Shown piece by piece: positions 8,221-14,610 of a stretch of DNA of 24,933 bases. The position numbers and the translations under genes are program-made. The stretch lies in contig JBFIHZ010000014.1 of the NCBI GenBank assembly GCA_041601535.1, positions 1 to 24,933 on the forward strand, given 5' to 3'. The number at the start of each line of letters is the position of its first letter. The first letter of the stretch is position 1. Source of the DNA: JBFIHZ01 sp041601535 (GTDB lineage: Bacteria; Pseudomonadota; Gammaproteobacteria; Xanthomonadales; SZUA-36). Under the pieces are notes generated by a model. That model saw nothing but the letters and a program-made list of their open reading frames with translations, did no database searches and had not been told where the DNA came from.

Positions 8221-9093
8221 TCATTCTTCCATTTTTCCCCGTAACTGATCCTGTGCCACACCAATCCGGCGCTGCACAAACGCCTGAAACAACTCTGCTG
8301 AAACAAACGGGTGCACTTCGCCGGGCTTGCGCTGTTGCAACACGGCCTGGCGGTCAAACAAGTCATCAATAAAGGGGTGATTATTGATTTGCACTTCGAT
8401 GCGATTATAAGAACCGATGCGATGCATATCAGTGATAAATCCATTCAATACCTCTGGGTCGTGGGATCGCACTGAGGTGCCGCCGTGCAGAAATGCCTGG
8501 TAGGTCTTGTCACCGTCCCGCACCGGAAATTCAATGGACACCGTACCTGGCGTGTGGCCTGGTGTAATTTCAAAGCGCAAACTGGTATTTCCGAGTGTGA
8601 GTGTCTCGTTATGTTGGATAACCCAGTCGCGCCGGGGCGCGATGGAAGCCCACAAGTCATTTTCGATCAGTTCCCAGTCGCCCAGACCGGTTCCAATTCT
8701 GGCGCCGGTAAGCTCCTGCAGCCGAAATGCCTGGCCGTAATGGTCGGGATGGCCCTGACTTATAATGATGTATTTCAAATCGGCCGGGTCAAACCCCAGC
8801 TTGCGTATGTTGTTCAGCAGGTAATCCTGGTATTCCTCATCGGAAAAAAGTGTATCAATCAGTATCAGGCCATCGTCAGTGACAAGCAACCAGCTTGACA
8901 CATACTTGATGCCAATAAAATACAGGTTATCGAACACTTTGAACGGCTCGCGGGCCTGGCCCTCGTCAGCCAGCGTAAAATGCGGATGAGGCGGCTCGGG
9001 TTCCTCTCCAGCCGCTACTAACGGCAAGGTCAAACCTACTACCATGATCACGATCAGGCTCGGCACGACGCGACTGATAATATTGCCATTCAT
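8221..9093 (-). CDS. Exported metallo-beta-lactamase-fold hydrolase with Gln in the zinc motif (B3-like)
   Basis: This 290-residue protein has an N-terminal signal (hydrophobic residues about 9-28). Its metal motif reads SQGHPDHYGQ, that is Gln113, His115, Asp117 and His118, so the first His of HxHxDH is replaced by Gln (codon CAG). ITPGHTPGTVSIEF supplies the next zinc His, and INNHPFIDDLF resembles the late His of subclass B3 enzymes. A Gln at this position is known in GOB-type B3 beta-lactamases. Many relatives hydrolyse lactones or other substrates, so resistance is not implied. The start is ATG 9093 with GGGAGAG upstream. It is divergent from the DUF1080 lipoprotein across site B and convergent with the desaturase. 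Confidence 0.85.
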   Translation of the reverse strand: MNGNIISRVVPSLIVIMVVGLTLPLVAAGEEPEPPHPHFTLADEGQAREPFKVFDNLYFIGIKYVSSWLLVTDDGLILIDTLFSDEEYQDYLLNNIRKLGFDPADLKYIIISQGHPDHYGQAFRLQELTGARIGTGLGDWELIENDLWASIAPRRDWVIQHNETLTLGNTSLRFEITPGHTPGTVSIEFPVRDGDKTYQAFLHGGTSVRSHDPEVLNGFITDMHRIGSYNRIEVQINNHPFIDDLFDRQAVLQQRKPGEVHPFVSAELFQAFVQRRIGVAQDQLRGKMEE

Positions 9094-9221
9094 ATTTCTC
9101 TCCCTTGTTGCTGATGAACTGCCAGACCGCCTGGTCGATCAGGTGAAACGGCTCATGCTACCGGCTAACGGCCGTAAACCACCTCTGTAGGGCAAACGAT
9201 TCTGGACTCTCGACTTATTTA

Positions 9222-9241
9222 GTATATAGTATACATAATAA
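9222..9241. promoter_or_regulatory. Operator-like GTATAC-centred site B in the divergent region
   Basis: This 20-base site, centred on GTATAC (9229-9234), matches the perfect palindrome upstream of the TonB receptor at 15 of 20 positions. The right half GTATACATAATA is close to the GTATACATTATA of the better sites; the left half TATATA is degenerate. It lies 50 bp before the DUF1080 gene and about 130 bp before the MBL gene, so it could control either or both. Confidence 0.5.
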
Positions 9242-9291
9242 ATGCATCTTGAGAATATCACGGCGAACACCGTGGCAGGAGAGCGCCTGGA

Positions 9292-9891
9292 ATGTTACAG
9301 CGGCTGATTATGACCATCGCCTGGGTGAGCCTGATGGGCTGCAACTTATTCAGCCCAAGCCCGACGGCCAACGAAGCGGCTGGCGAAGGCTGGCAGGACC
9401 TGTTGACCGGCCGCGGCCTGCATGCATTTCAAACAATTGGGCATGCACACTGGCAGTGGATAGATGATTACATTGAAGCAGACCAGGCCAGCGGAAGTTT
9501 CCTGCTGACCCACCAGTCATTCCGCGATTTTGAATTGCATGTTGAATTCTGGCCCAGCCCGGATGCCAATAGCGGTGTCTTTTTCCATTGCCAGGACAGA
9601 AACCTGATTGCCAACGAAACCTGCTATGAATTGAACATTTTCGAACAACACTCCAATCCGAAAAACGCAACCGGGGCCATCATTAACCTGGCGCCACCAC
9701 AGTTCCCCGCCCTGGCTGCCGATAAGTGGAATGCGTTCGATATCAGTGTGCAGGGTTCCCACATTACGGTTCACCTGAATGGCCGTCTCGTGTCAGAACT
9801 GGTCGATGAACGATTTGGTTCCGGCCCTTTGGCACTGCAAGCCAATGGCGGTTTGATTCGCTTTAAAAACGTTCGTGTGCGGAATCTTTAA
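9292..9891 (+). CDS. Lipoprotein with 3-keto-disaccharide hydrolase domain (DUF1080)
   Basis: This 199-residue protein has a lipoprotein signal with lipobox LMGC (Cys17 as the lipidated residue), so it is membrane-anchored. The rest is a jelly-roll domain of the 3-keto-disaccharide hydrolase/DUF1080 family (PF06439). Typical segments are GWQDLLTGRGLHAFQTIG, FELHVEFWPSPDANSGVFFH, CYELNIFEQ and the closing IRFKNVRVRNL. Family members bind or cleave modified sugars, but many have no proven substrate. Its size is about one domain with nothing added. ATG 9292 follows an AGGAG about 11 bases upstream. It is divergent from the MBL gene across site B. Whether it is enzymatic or a binding module is not decidable here. 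Confidence 0.85.
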   Translation: MLQRLIMTIAWVSLMGCNLFSPSPTANEAAGEGWQDLLTGRGLHAFQTIGHAHWQWIDDYIEADQASGSFLLTHQSFRDFELHVEFWPSPDANSGVFFHCQDRNLIANETCYELNIFEQHSNPKNATGAIINLAPPQFPALAADKWNAFDISVQGSHITVHLNGRLVSELVDERFGSGPLALQANGGLIRFKNVRVRNL

Positions 9892-9940
9892 CCACATGCA
9901 GGATGCTTCTGCCAGCCCGACCTGGTTTCTATCTGAACGG

Positions 9941-9965
9941 CCGGCCAAAATCAACGTGCGGCCGG
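9941..9965. terminator. Possible bidirectional terminator hairpin
   Basis: CCGGCC (9941-9946) pairs with GGCCGG (9960-9965) across a 13-base loop, between the ends of the convergent DUF1080 and LysR genes. There is no T-run on either side, so termination is only a suggestion from position. Confidence 0.3.
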
Positions 9966-9976
9966 ACAGCGTGCTG

Positions 9977-10858
9977 CTAACCCCAGGACCGTGCCAACTG
10001 TTGCGCCGAATAGTCCAGAAATGTTTTCACATTCTGCGGCAGGTACCGCCGATTGGGATACAAGGCATAGATATGTGCATCAGCAGTTCGCCAATCCGGC
10101 ATCAAGGGGACCAATTCGCCTCGCTGGAGCTGGGCTTCAATCAAAAACAGCGGCAAGCGAGCCACACCGAGACCCGACACGGCCGCTTCACGAATGCACG
10201 TCACATTATTGGTGACAAATACGCCGCTGGGCTTTATCGAGACATCCTCACCATGGCGAGTGAAGGTCCACAAGGTCATTTGACCAACCAGGCAGTTATG
10301 GTTAACCAGGTCCTGCGGTTGGGTAACCTTGCCATGACGCCTTACATACGTCGGACTTGCCACCAGCATGGCGCTTGAACTACTAACCCTGCGGGCGACC
10401 AGTGAGGATTCCTTGCCGGTACCCAACTGGAACAGGAGGTCGATATTCTCAGCCACCATGTCCACGTGCCGGTTAGTGAGTTCGGCATGGATGGTCACCT
10501 GCGGGTATTTTTGCAAGTACTCCCCAATGACACGGCCCATCACCAGCTGTCCCACTTCGATGGGAATCACGAGGTTCAAATGTCCAGTTACGATTTTTTG
10601 CGTGCTGGATACTGCGAGCTCCGCTTCTTCCAGGTCGGCAAGTATTCGCCTGCATCGCTGGTACAGGGCTTCACCCTGCTCGGTCAGATGCAGCTGCCGG
10701 GTAGACCGTGTAAGCAACCGGGCGCCAAGCCGGTGTTCCAACCCGGCCAACTTTCGACTGACAGTGGATTTGGTCAGGCCCAGGTACCCGGCGGCAGCGG
10801 TAAAGCTGCCACTGACAACAATCTGCGTGAAAATCTTGAGTTCATTGAGATCGATCAC
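9977..10858 (-). CDS. LysR-family transcriptional regulator
   Basis: This 293-residue regulator starts with the standard LysR N-terminus (DLNELKIFTQIVVSGSFTAA). The winged helix-turn-helix follows: AAAGYLGLTKSTVSRKLAGLE, then RLLTRSTRQLHLTEQGEALY. The C-terminal two-lobed effector domain contains GHLNLVIPIEVGQLVMG and GVARLPLFLIE. The frame extends to a GTG at 10900, but GTG 10858 is preceded by GGAG at proper spacing and gives the normal family start, so it was chosen. The closest relatives in form are the AaeR/DmlR/CrgA-type LysR proteins. It is transcribed away from the second MBL gene (11066), the classical arrangement for a LysR protein controlling its divergent neighbour. The GTATAC palindromes are not LysR-like, so it is not the obvious regulator of that regulon. 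Confidence 0.93.
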   Translation of the reverse strand: MIDLNELKIFTQIVVSGSFTAAAGYLGLTKSTVSRKLAGLEHRLGARLLTRSTRQLHLTEQGEALYQRCRRILADLEEAELAVSSTQKIVTGHLNLVIPIEVGQLVMGRVIGEYLQKYPQVTIHAELTNRHVDMVAENIDLLFQLGTGKESSLVARRVSSSSAMLVASPTYVRRHGKVTQPQDLVNHNCLVGQMTLWTFTRHGEDVSIKPSGVFVTNNVTCIREAAVSGLGVARLPLFLIEAQLQRGELVPLMPDWRTADAHIYALYPNRRYLPQNVKTFLDYSAQQLARSWG

Positions 10859-10900
10859 GAGGCGGCTCCAGACGAGATATACAGGACGTTGGGCGGACAC

Positions 10901-11065
10901 TTCAGGCCATCAACCGGAACGTCCAAATTGTTTTATTAATGCAACATTATAAACTTATATTCAGTATTCGTTCTGCATATGTCCTAAACGAAACTGTTTC
11001 AACTGACCGTTGCAGCAGCAACAAAACCCGCACACCACCACCTGAAGCAAAAGAAGGAAAGTGAC
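10901..11065. promoter_or_regulatory. Divergent LysR/MBL intergenic region
   Basis: The region is AT-rich around 10925-10980 and likely holds both promoters and the LysR binding site. A weak plus-strand promoter could be TTGTTT 10928-10933, a 16-base spacer, TAAACT 10950-10955. A clear LysR T-N11-A palindrome was not recognised. GTATAC does not occur here. Confidence 0.45.
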
Positions 11066-12010
11066 ATGTTCAAACTAATTCTGCCGTTGTTTTACCTGTT
11101 CCCGATACTCTGGACCAACCCGGCTGGCGCGGAAACGTCGGTTTCACTGCGGGGTATAACGAAGGTCAGTGGCGATTTGTATCAGGTGCAGGATGATAAC
11201 AATACCTTCACCGCCTTCCTGGTTACCACTGAGGGAATTATCCTGACCGATCCGATCAATACCCAAACCGCAAAATGGCTCAAAAGCGAACTGAAAAAGC
11301 GTTTTGACTTACCGGTTAAATATCTGATCTACAGCCACAGCCACGATGATCACAGTTCCGGGGCTGCAATCTATGATGAGGCCATAATTGTGGCCCATGA
11401 AAACGTGGTTGCCGAATTTGAAATCTGGAACGACCTGTCAGTGGACATCCCGGATTTTGATGGCTTTGACGGAGATGTCAAAGCATTTACCGAGTACCGC
11501 AAAGCAAACCCGGCGGTGTTTCCGGACATAACGTTCAGCGATCGCATGAGCATAGAATTGGGTGACAAAACGGTGAACCTGATTTATCTGGGCAAAGGTC
11601 ATAGCGATAACCTGATTGCCGTGCATTATCCCGCGGAAAGCGCTGTTTTGGCCGTAGACGCAGTATGGATAGACCGGGTTTCGTTTCTGGACTTGCCATA
11701 CGTCCACTTTTTTCCCGACGCGTTTGATGGCTTGCGCACCATTGAAGCGATTGACTTTGACATTCTGCTCACCGGACACGGTGTTCACGGCACAGGTAAA
11801 GGCGCCATTGGGGAGAAGCAGGATGTAACAGAGTTCCGCGAATATTTTGAAGCGCTTTATGCCGAGATAGTCAGAGCCCATGACCTGGGCCTGACCAAGC
11901 AACAGGCGGTGGAAACCATTGAGCTACCAACGTTCCAGCATCTTGGCATGTACGATGAGTGGTTCAAACTGAATATTGCAGGCATGTGGCGGCACATGTA
12001 CGGTGAATAG
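11066..12010 (+). CDS. Exported metallo-beta-lactamase-fold hydrolase (canonical zinc motif)
   Basis: This 314-residue protein has a signal peptide (residues 1-22, cleavage at AGA/ETS). It carries the complete zinc signature HSHDDH (residues 91-96), followed by KGHSDNLIAVHY and a final LLTGHGVHGTG His. It therefore keeps both metal sites, unlike the Gln-variant MBL nearby. Members of this exported group include lactamases, lactonases and other hydrolases acting in the periplasm; the substrate is not clear. GAAGGA lies just before ATG 11066. It is divergent from the LysR gene, which may control it. Its stop is only 7 bp from the end of the convergent copC-like gene. Confidence 0.87.
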   Translation: MFKLILPLFYLFPILWTNPAGAETSVSLRGITKVSGDLYQVQDDNNTFTAFLVTTEGIILTDPINTQTAKWLKSELKKRFDLPVKYLIYSHSHDDHSSGAAIYDEAIIVAHENVVAEFEIWNDLSVDIPDFDGFDGDVKAFTEYRKANPAVFPDITFSDRMSIELGDKTVNLIYLGKGHSDNLIAVHYPAESAVLAVDAVWIDRVSFLDLPYVHFFPDAFDGLRTIEAIDFDILLTGHGVHGTGKGAIGEKQDVTEFREYFEALYAEIVRAHDLGLTKQQAVETIELPTFQHLGMYDEWFKLNIAGMWRHMYGE

Positions 12011-12017
12011 CACCTGC

Positions 12018-12419
12018 CTAGTTTTCCTTTGGATCAATCACGAAACTGAATTGCCCTGAGGTAGCATGCCCATCAAGACCCAAAGCACGCCAGGTCACGC
12101 TGTAATGCTGGGGTTTCAGGCTTGGGATGGCTATAGAAGTCAGGCCATCAATTGATTTAGCTGCTGAAATATTGACCGCAATGGGCGCCTCATCTGCGCC
12201 CTGAATGGACAGGGATAGCAATCTGGCCGGTTCATTAAACTGAATGGAAATTTCTTTCGGCGGTTGACTTAGCACATCACCATTATTTGGCGACGTGCGA
12301 TTTGCACTGGCATGGCCCCAGGCCTGGCCGCACACCAGCAAGGCCGAGCACACCACTGTCAACATAACAAATGAGCGCAGCAACCCGGTTCCTATAATAT
12401 TGGTAGCGTTAATGTTCAT
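12018..12419 (-). CDS. copC: CopC-family periplasmic copper-binding protein
   Basis: This 133-residue protein has a signal peptide ending near AWG, leaving His36 as the likely mature N-terminal residue. HASANRTSPNNGDVL and the PPKEISIQFNEPARLLSLSI block define the CopC beta barrel. The usual Cu(II) site of N-terminal His plus Asp and His near the C-terminus is matched by His36, Asp116 and His118 (GLDGHATSGQF). The frame extends to 12449, but ATG 12419 has GGAG seven bases upstream and gives the cleaner signal. It directly follows copD in the same direction. CopC binds copper in the periplasm and passes it to CopD. It lacks the Met-rich Cu(I) site of the plasmid-type CopC. Confidence 0.9.
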   Translation of the reverse strand: MNINATNIIGTGLLRSFVMLTVVCSALLVCGQAWGHASANRTSPNNGDVLSQPPKEISIQFNEPARLLSLSIQGADEAPIAVNISAAKSIDGLTSIAIPSLKPQHYSVTWRALGLDGHATSGQFSFVIDPKEN

Positions 12420-12449
12420 AGTTATCTCCAGAATTATTCTAAAAAGCAA

Positions 12450-13316
12450 TTAAATAGATGGTGAGTACATTCCGGTCATCAACGCGGTGAGACACAGAAC
12501 AACAGAAATCAGAACCCATTCGGCAATGATTATCCGGCGAAGCAATTTCATCGACCGACTGTTTCCCTGGCCCACGGCGGGAGCCAAACGCCATTTATTC
12601 AGTGCAGCCAATAGCAACAAAATAGAGAAAACTGCCACCTTCAGGACCAGCAACGAGCCGTACGTGGTGTAAATACCGTCAACACTTTTCACGATGGCGA
12701 ATGACAAGCCCACCCCAGCCAGGAACAGTACTGGCACCAAACGGGTAGCCAGCGATGAAAAATCAGTCAGCACACCACTGAAAATTCTGACTGACTCATG
12801 ATCCGCAGCCAATATCAGCGACCTCAATGAACCAAACCACAATGAAACTACCAGCAAATGTATCAACAGCACCGAGGCGAGAGCCCAGCGCCAGTCCTGG
12901 ACGGTGGTATGTCCGACAAACACAAAAGAAACTACCACCAGTAAGCTTCCTGCCCTGGCCACGGGGTTCGCGTTTTGTCGCCATACCCGCAGACCAAATA
13001 CCATCAGAAAAATCCCGGCAAGCTGCAGGAAAATGGCTGTTGCGTTTCCACCTTTCAGCACAAGTGCGTGTATCGCCGGATCCACAGCAGCTGACCACGT
13101 TCCCAGCATGCGAACAGGTTGCAGTAAAAAATAAACCGACGTGAATACCAGAGCTGTAACAGCCCAGCTGGCAGCGCTTCTACTGATGGGTGCAGTAGAC
13201 TGAACCAGGCGACCTTTGAACAGCCACAGGAAAAGCACCATACCCACCGAATGAAATCCGGTAATAAAACTGGCTGCACGAACACCAACAACCACTGCTT
13301 CAGGCGATGAGATCAC
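12450..13316 (-). CDS. copD: CopD-family copper import membrane protein
   Basis: This 288-residue polytopic protein has about eight membrane segments, for example HSVGMVLFLWLFKG, SWAVTALVFTSVYFLL, FLQLAGIFLMVFGLRVW and WVLISVVLCLTALMTG. The pattern, length and closing LTALMTGMYSPSI fit CopD (PF05425), which takes copper from CopC across the inner membrane. The start is GTG 13316, 11 bp after the YcnI stop, with no better ATG. The stop is followed 30 bp later by the copC start. All four genes of this cluster run on the minus strand with minimal gaps, so they should be one transcript. No copper-sensing regulator (CueR, CopR) lies in the window. Confidence 0.85.
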   Translation of the reverse strand: MISSPEAVVVGVRAASFITGFHSVGMVLFLWLFKGRLVQSTAPISRSAASWAVTALVFTSVYFLLQPVRMLGTWSAAVDPAIHALVLKGGNATAIFLQLAGIFLMVFGLRVWRQNANPVARAGSLLVVVSFVFVGHTTVQDWRWALASVLLIHLLVVSLWFGSLRSLILAADHESVRIFSGVLTDFSSLATRLVPVLFLAGVGLSFAIVKSVDGIYTTYGSLLVLKVAVFSILLLLAALNKWRLAPAVGQGNSRSMKLLRRIIIAEWVLISVVLCLTALMTGMYSPSI

Positions 13317-13327
13317 ACCGGTGTCAA

Positions 13328-13894
13328 TCAGTGGACGCCGCTGCTCTTTGACTCGATCACCTGAAGAAAAGGCGCCAGGTTTTCATGTGACGGGCCCGGC
13401 TTACTGTCGTCCGGAATGTCCGTGTAGGCGTCGGTCCCTTCTTCACAAATTTGCGTGGTCGGAAAATAGAGTGTGTCTGCACCTACTGGCGGAATGATAA
13501 TAAAGGAGAACACGTCGTAATAATCACTTGGCAGTCTGGATCCACTCCATACCAGACGGCTGGTATAGCGGGTTCTCACCATGCCGAAAACGGTTCGGTT
13601 TTCAGACAAATCTGATTCGATCGTTTCTACAGTCCAGCCCGGCTTCAATCCAGGCGTAACAGACAAGACTTCTTCGGGCACTTCAACCACTAACCGGATC
13701 GTGGGTGAGTCACCACACCCATGAGTGACCAACAGATCCGCTTTGAATGCTTTGCCAGCAACCAGTTCCTGTTGTTCAAAAAAAGGGTGGGCGTTCAGCT
13801 GCGCTGAACCCAACATTAAAGTGAGTACGCATAATCGTTCAGTGATACCGCGTGCCTTTGGATGCACTTTTTTCAAGCGGATGAATAACATCAT
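13328..13894 (-). CDS. YcnI-family (DUF1775) copper-binding protein
   Basis: This 188-residue exported protein has a signal peptide ending SAQLNA, leaving His36 at the mature N-terminus. The YcnI core is clear: THGCGDSPTIRLVVEVPEEV, then LKPGWTVET with Trp87. YcnI proteins bind Cu(II) through the N-terminal His, an acidic residue and a Trp (monohistidine brace). Glu40 or Glu43 could be the acidic ligand here. The protein lacks the C-terminal membrane helix seen in YcnI of Gram-positive bacteria, as expected for a periplasmic form. Start ATG 13894 overlaps the end of the OsmC-like gene by 4 bp (ATGA), so translation is coupled. It sits ahead of CopD and CopC, the usual functional neighbours. 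Confidence 0.88.
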   Translation of the reverse strand: MMLFIRLKKVHPKARGITERLCVLTLMLGSAQLNAHPFFEQQELVAGKAFKADLLVTHGCGDSPTIRLVVEVPEEVLSVTPGLKPGWTVETIESDLSENRTVFGMVRTRYTSRLVWSGSRLPSDYYDVFSFIIIPPVGADTLYFPTTQICEEGTDAYTDIPDDSKPGPSHENLAPFLQVIESKSSGVH

Positions 13895-14454
13895 TCAATC
13901 CCTTCCGGACGGGTATCCCGCACCACCGCATCATTATGTGTTACCTGGTGGTAAACCGGCACCGCCCTGGCTGCAAATACTCCCAACGGACACCGCGCGT
14001 TTCCCCAGTCCACCACTTCGAGGATTTTCTCCTTGGGCGCATGGCTTTCTATACGCAGATCGAATATCAACCATTGGGGATACACCGGAGACTGTTCATC
14101 GCCATGCTCACCCCGCATATCAAGGAAGGTGCGGACATCAAGGCGCATACTTTCCACGTCGACAGCGGCCACGGCACAGCCCTTGGCATACCAGCCCTGC
14201 ATGCAAAACGCGATACCGCTGAGAAAATAGCGCATCGGGCTGGGCCCACGTTCATGCCCTCCCCTTTCAACGGCTTCGTCCCCGTGGAATGTATAGTTTT
14301 TCTCATACTGTACAAAACTGCATTCTACGCTGACATCCTGTATTAGCCGGGTGGATACATAAGGATGCATCAGGCCAGCGCTTCCGTCAGATTTCAGCCG
14401 TTCACCGAGTTTGTGATAATTGTGGCGCAGTTTTTCATTGTTGATGATGGACAT
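13891..14454 (-). CDS. OsmC-family protein
   Basis: This 187-residue protein is of the OsmC/Ohr fold, which reduces organic peroxides using paired cysteines or works in thiol-related roles. The family core is seen in RGPSPMRYFLSGIAFCMQGW, with Cys84 in the central helix, and in GNARCPLGVF with Cys155. An extra Cys93 lies close by. The frame runs back to 14508; ATG 14454 has an AAAGG just before it and gives a normal length, so it was chosen. It heads the operon with YcnI, CopD and CopC, overlapping YcnI by 4 bp. A peroxidase or thiol protein in a copper operon could deal with copper-driven oxidative stress; that is inference. Confidence 0.85.
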   Translation of the reverse strand: MSIINNEKLRHNYHKLGERLKSDGSAGLMHPYVSTRLIQDVSVECSFVQYEKNYTFHGDEAVERGGHERGPSPMRYFLSGIAFCMQGWYAKGCAVAAVDVESMRLDVRTFLDMRGEHGDEQSPVYPQWLIFDLRIESHAPKEKILEVVDWGNARCPLGVFAARAVPVYHQVTHNDAVVRDTRPEGIE

Positions 14455-14554
14455 CACACCTTTTCCCGTCTGGATCCAGGATTGCTGCATCAGAACATGC
14501 ACTGTCAAAAATAACCCTGACCCCAGAGCTTATACTGGTTCTACAAACAACCCT

Positions 14555-14586
14555 CCCCGGTGATGGCCCATGAGCCATCACCGGGG
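14555..14586 (-). terminator. Intrinsic terminator of the TonB receptor gene
   Basis: CCCCGGTGATGGC (14555-14567) pairs perfectly with GCCATCACCGGGG (14574-14586), a 13-bp stem and 6-base loop. It begins 24 bases after the TonB receptor stop codon. On the minus strand it is followed by a T-rich stretch (GTTGTTTGT). It separates the receptor from the OsmC operon. Confidence 0.85.
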
Positions 14587-14610
14587 CAGGCTAACTGCAC
14601 CGGGCTGAGA

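Noticed and set aside
9875..10378. 167-codon plus-strand frame after the DUF1080 gene
   Set aside because: It covers the C-terminal part of the LysR gene in antisense and has no supporting ribosome site or motif.
10368..10952. 194-codon plus-strand frame opposite the LysR gene
   Set aside because: The translation is rich in Ser, Arg and Cys with no recognisable fold; the LysR protein on the other strand has clear motifs.
8221..12010. Idea that the two MBL-fold genes mark an antibiotic-resistance island
   Set aside because: No mobile element, integron or resistance gene is present, and the genes sit with catabolic and uptake genes.
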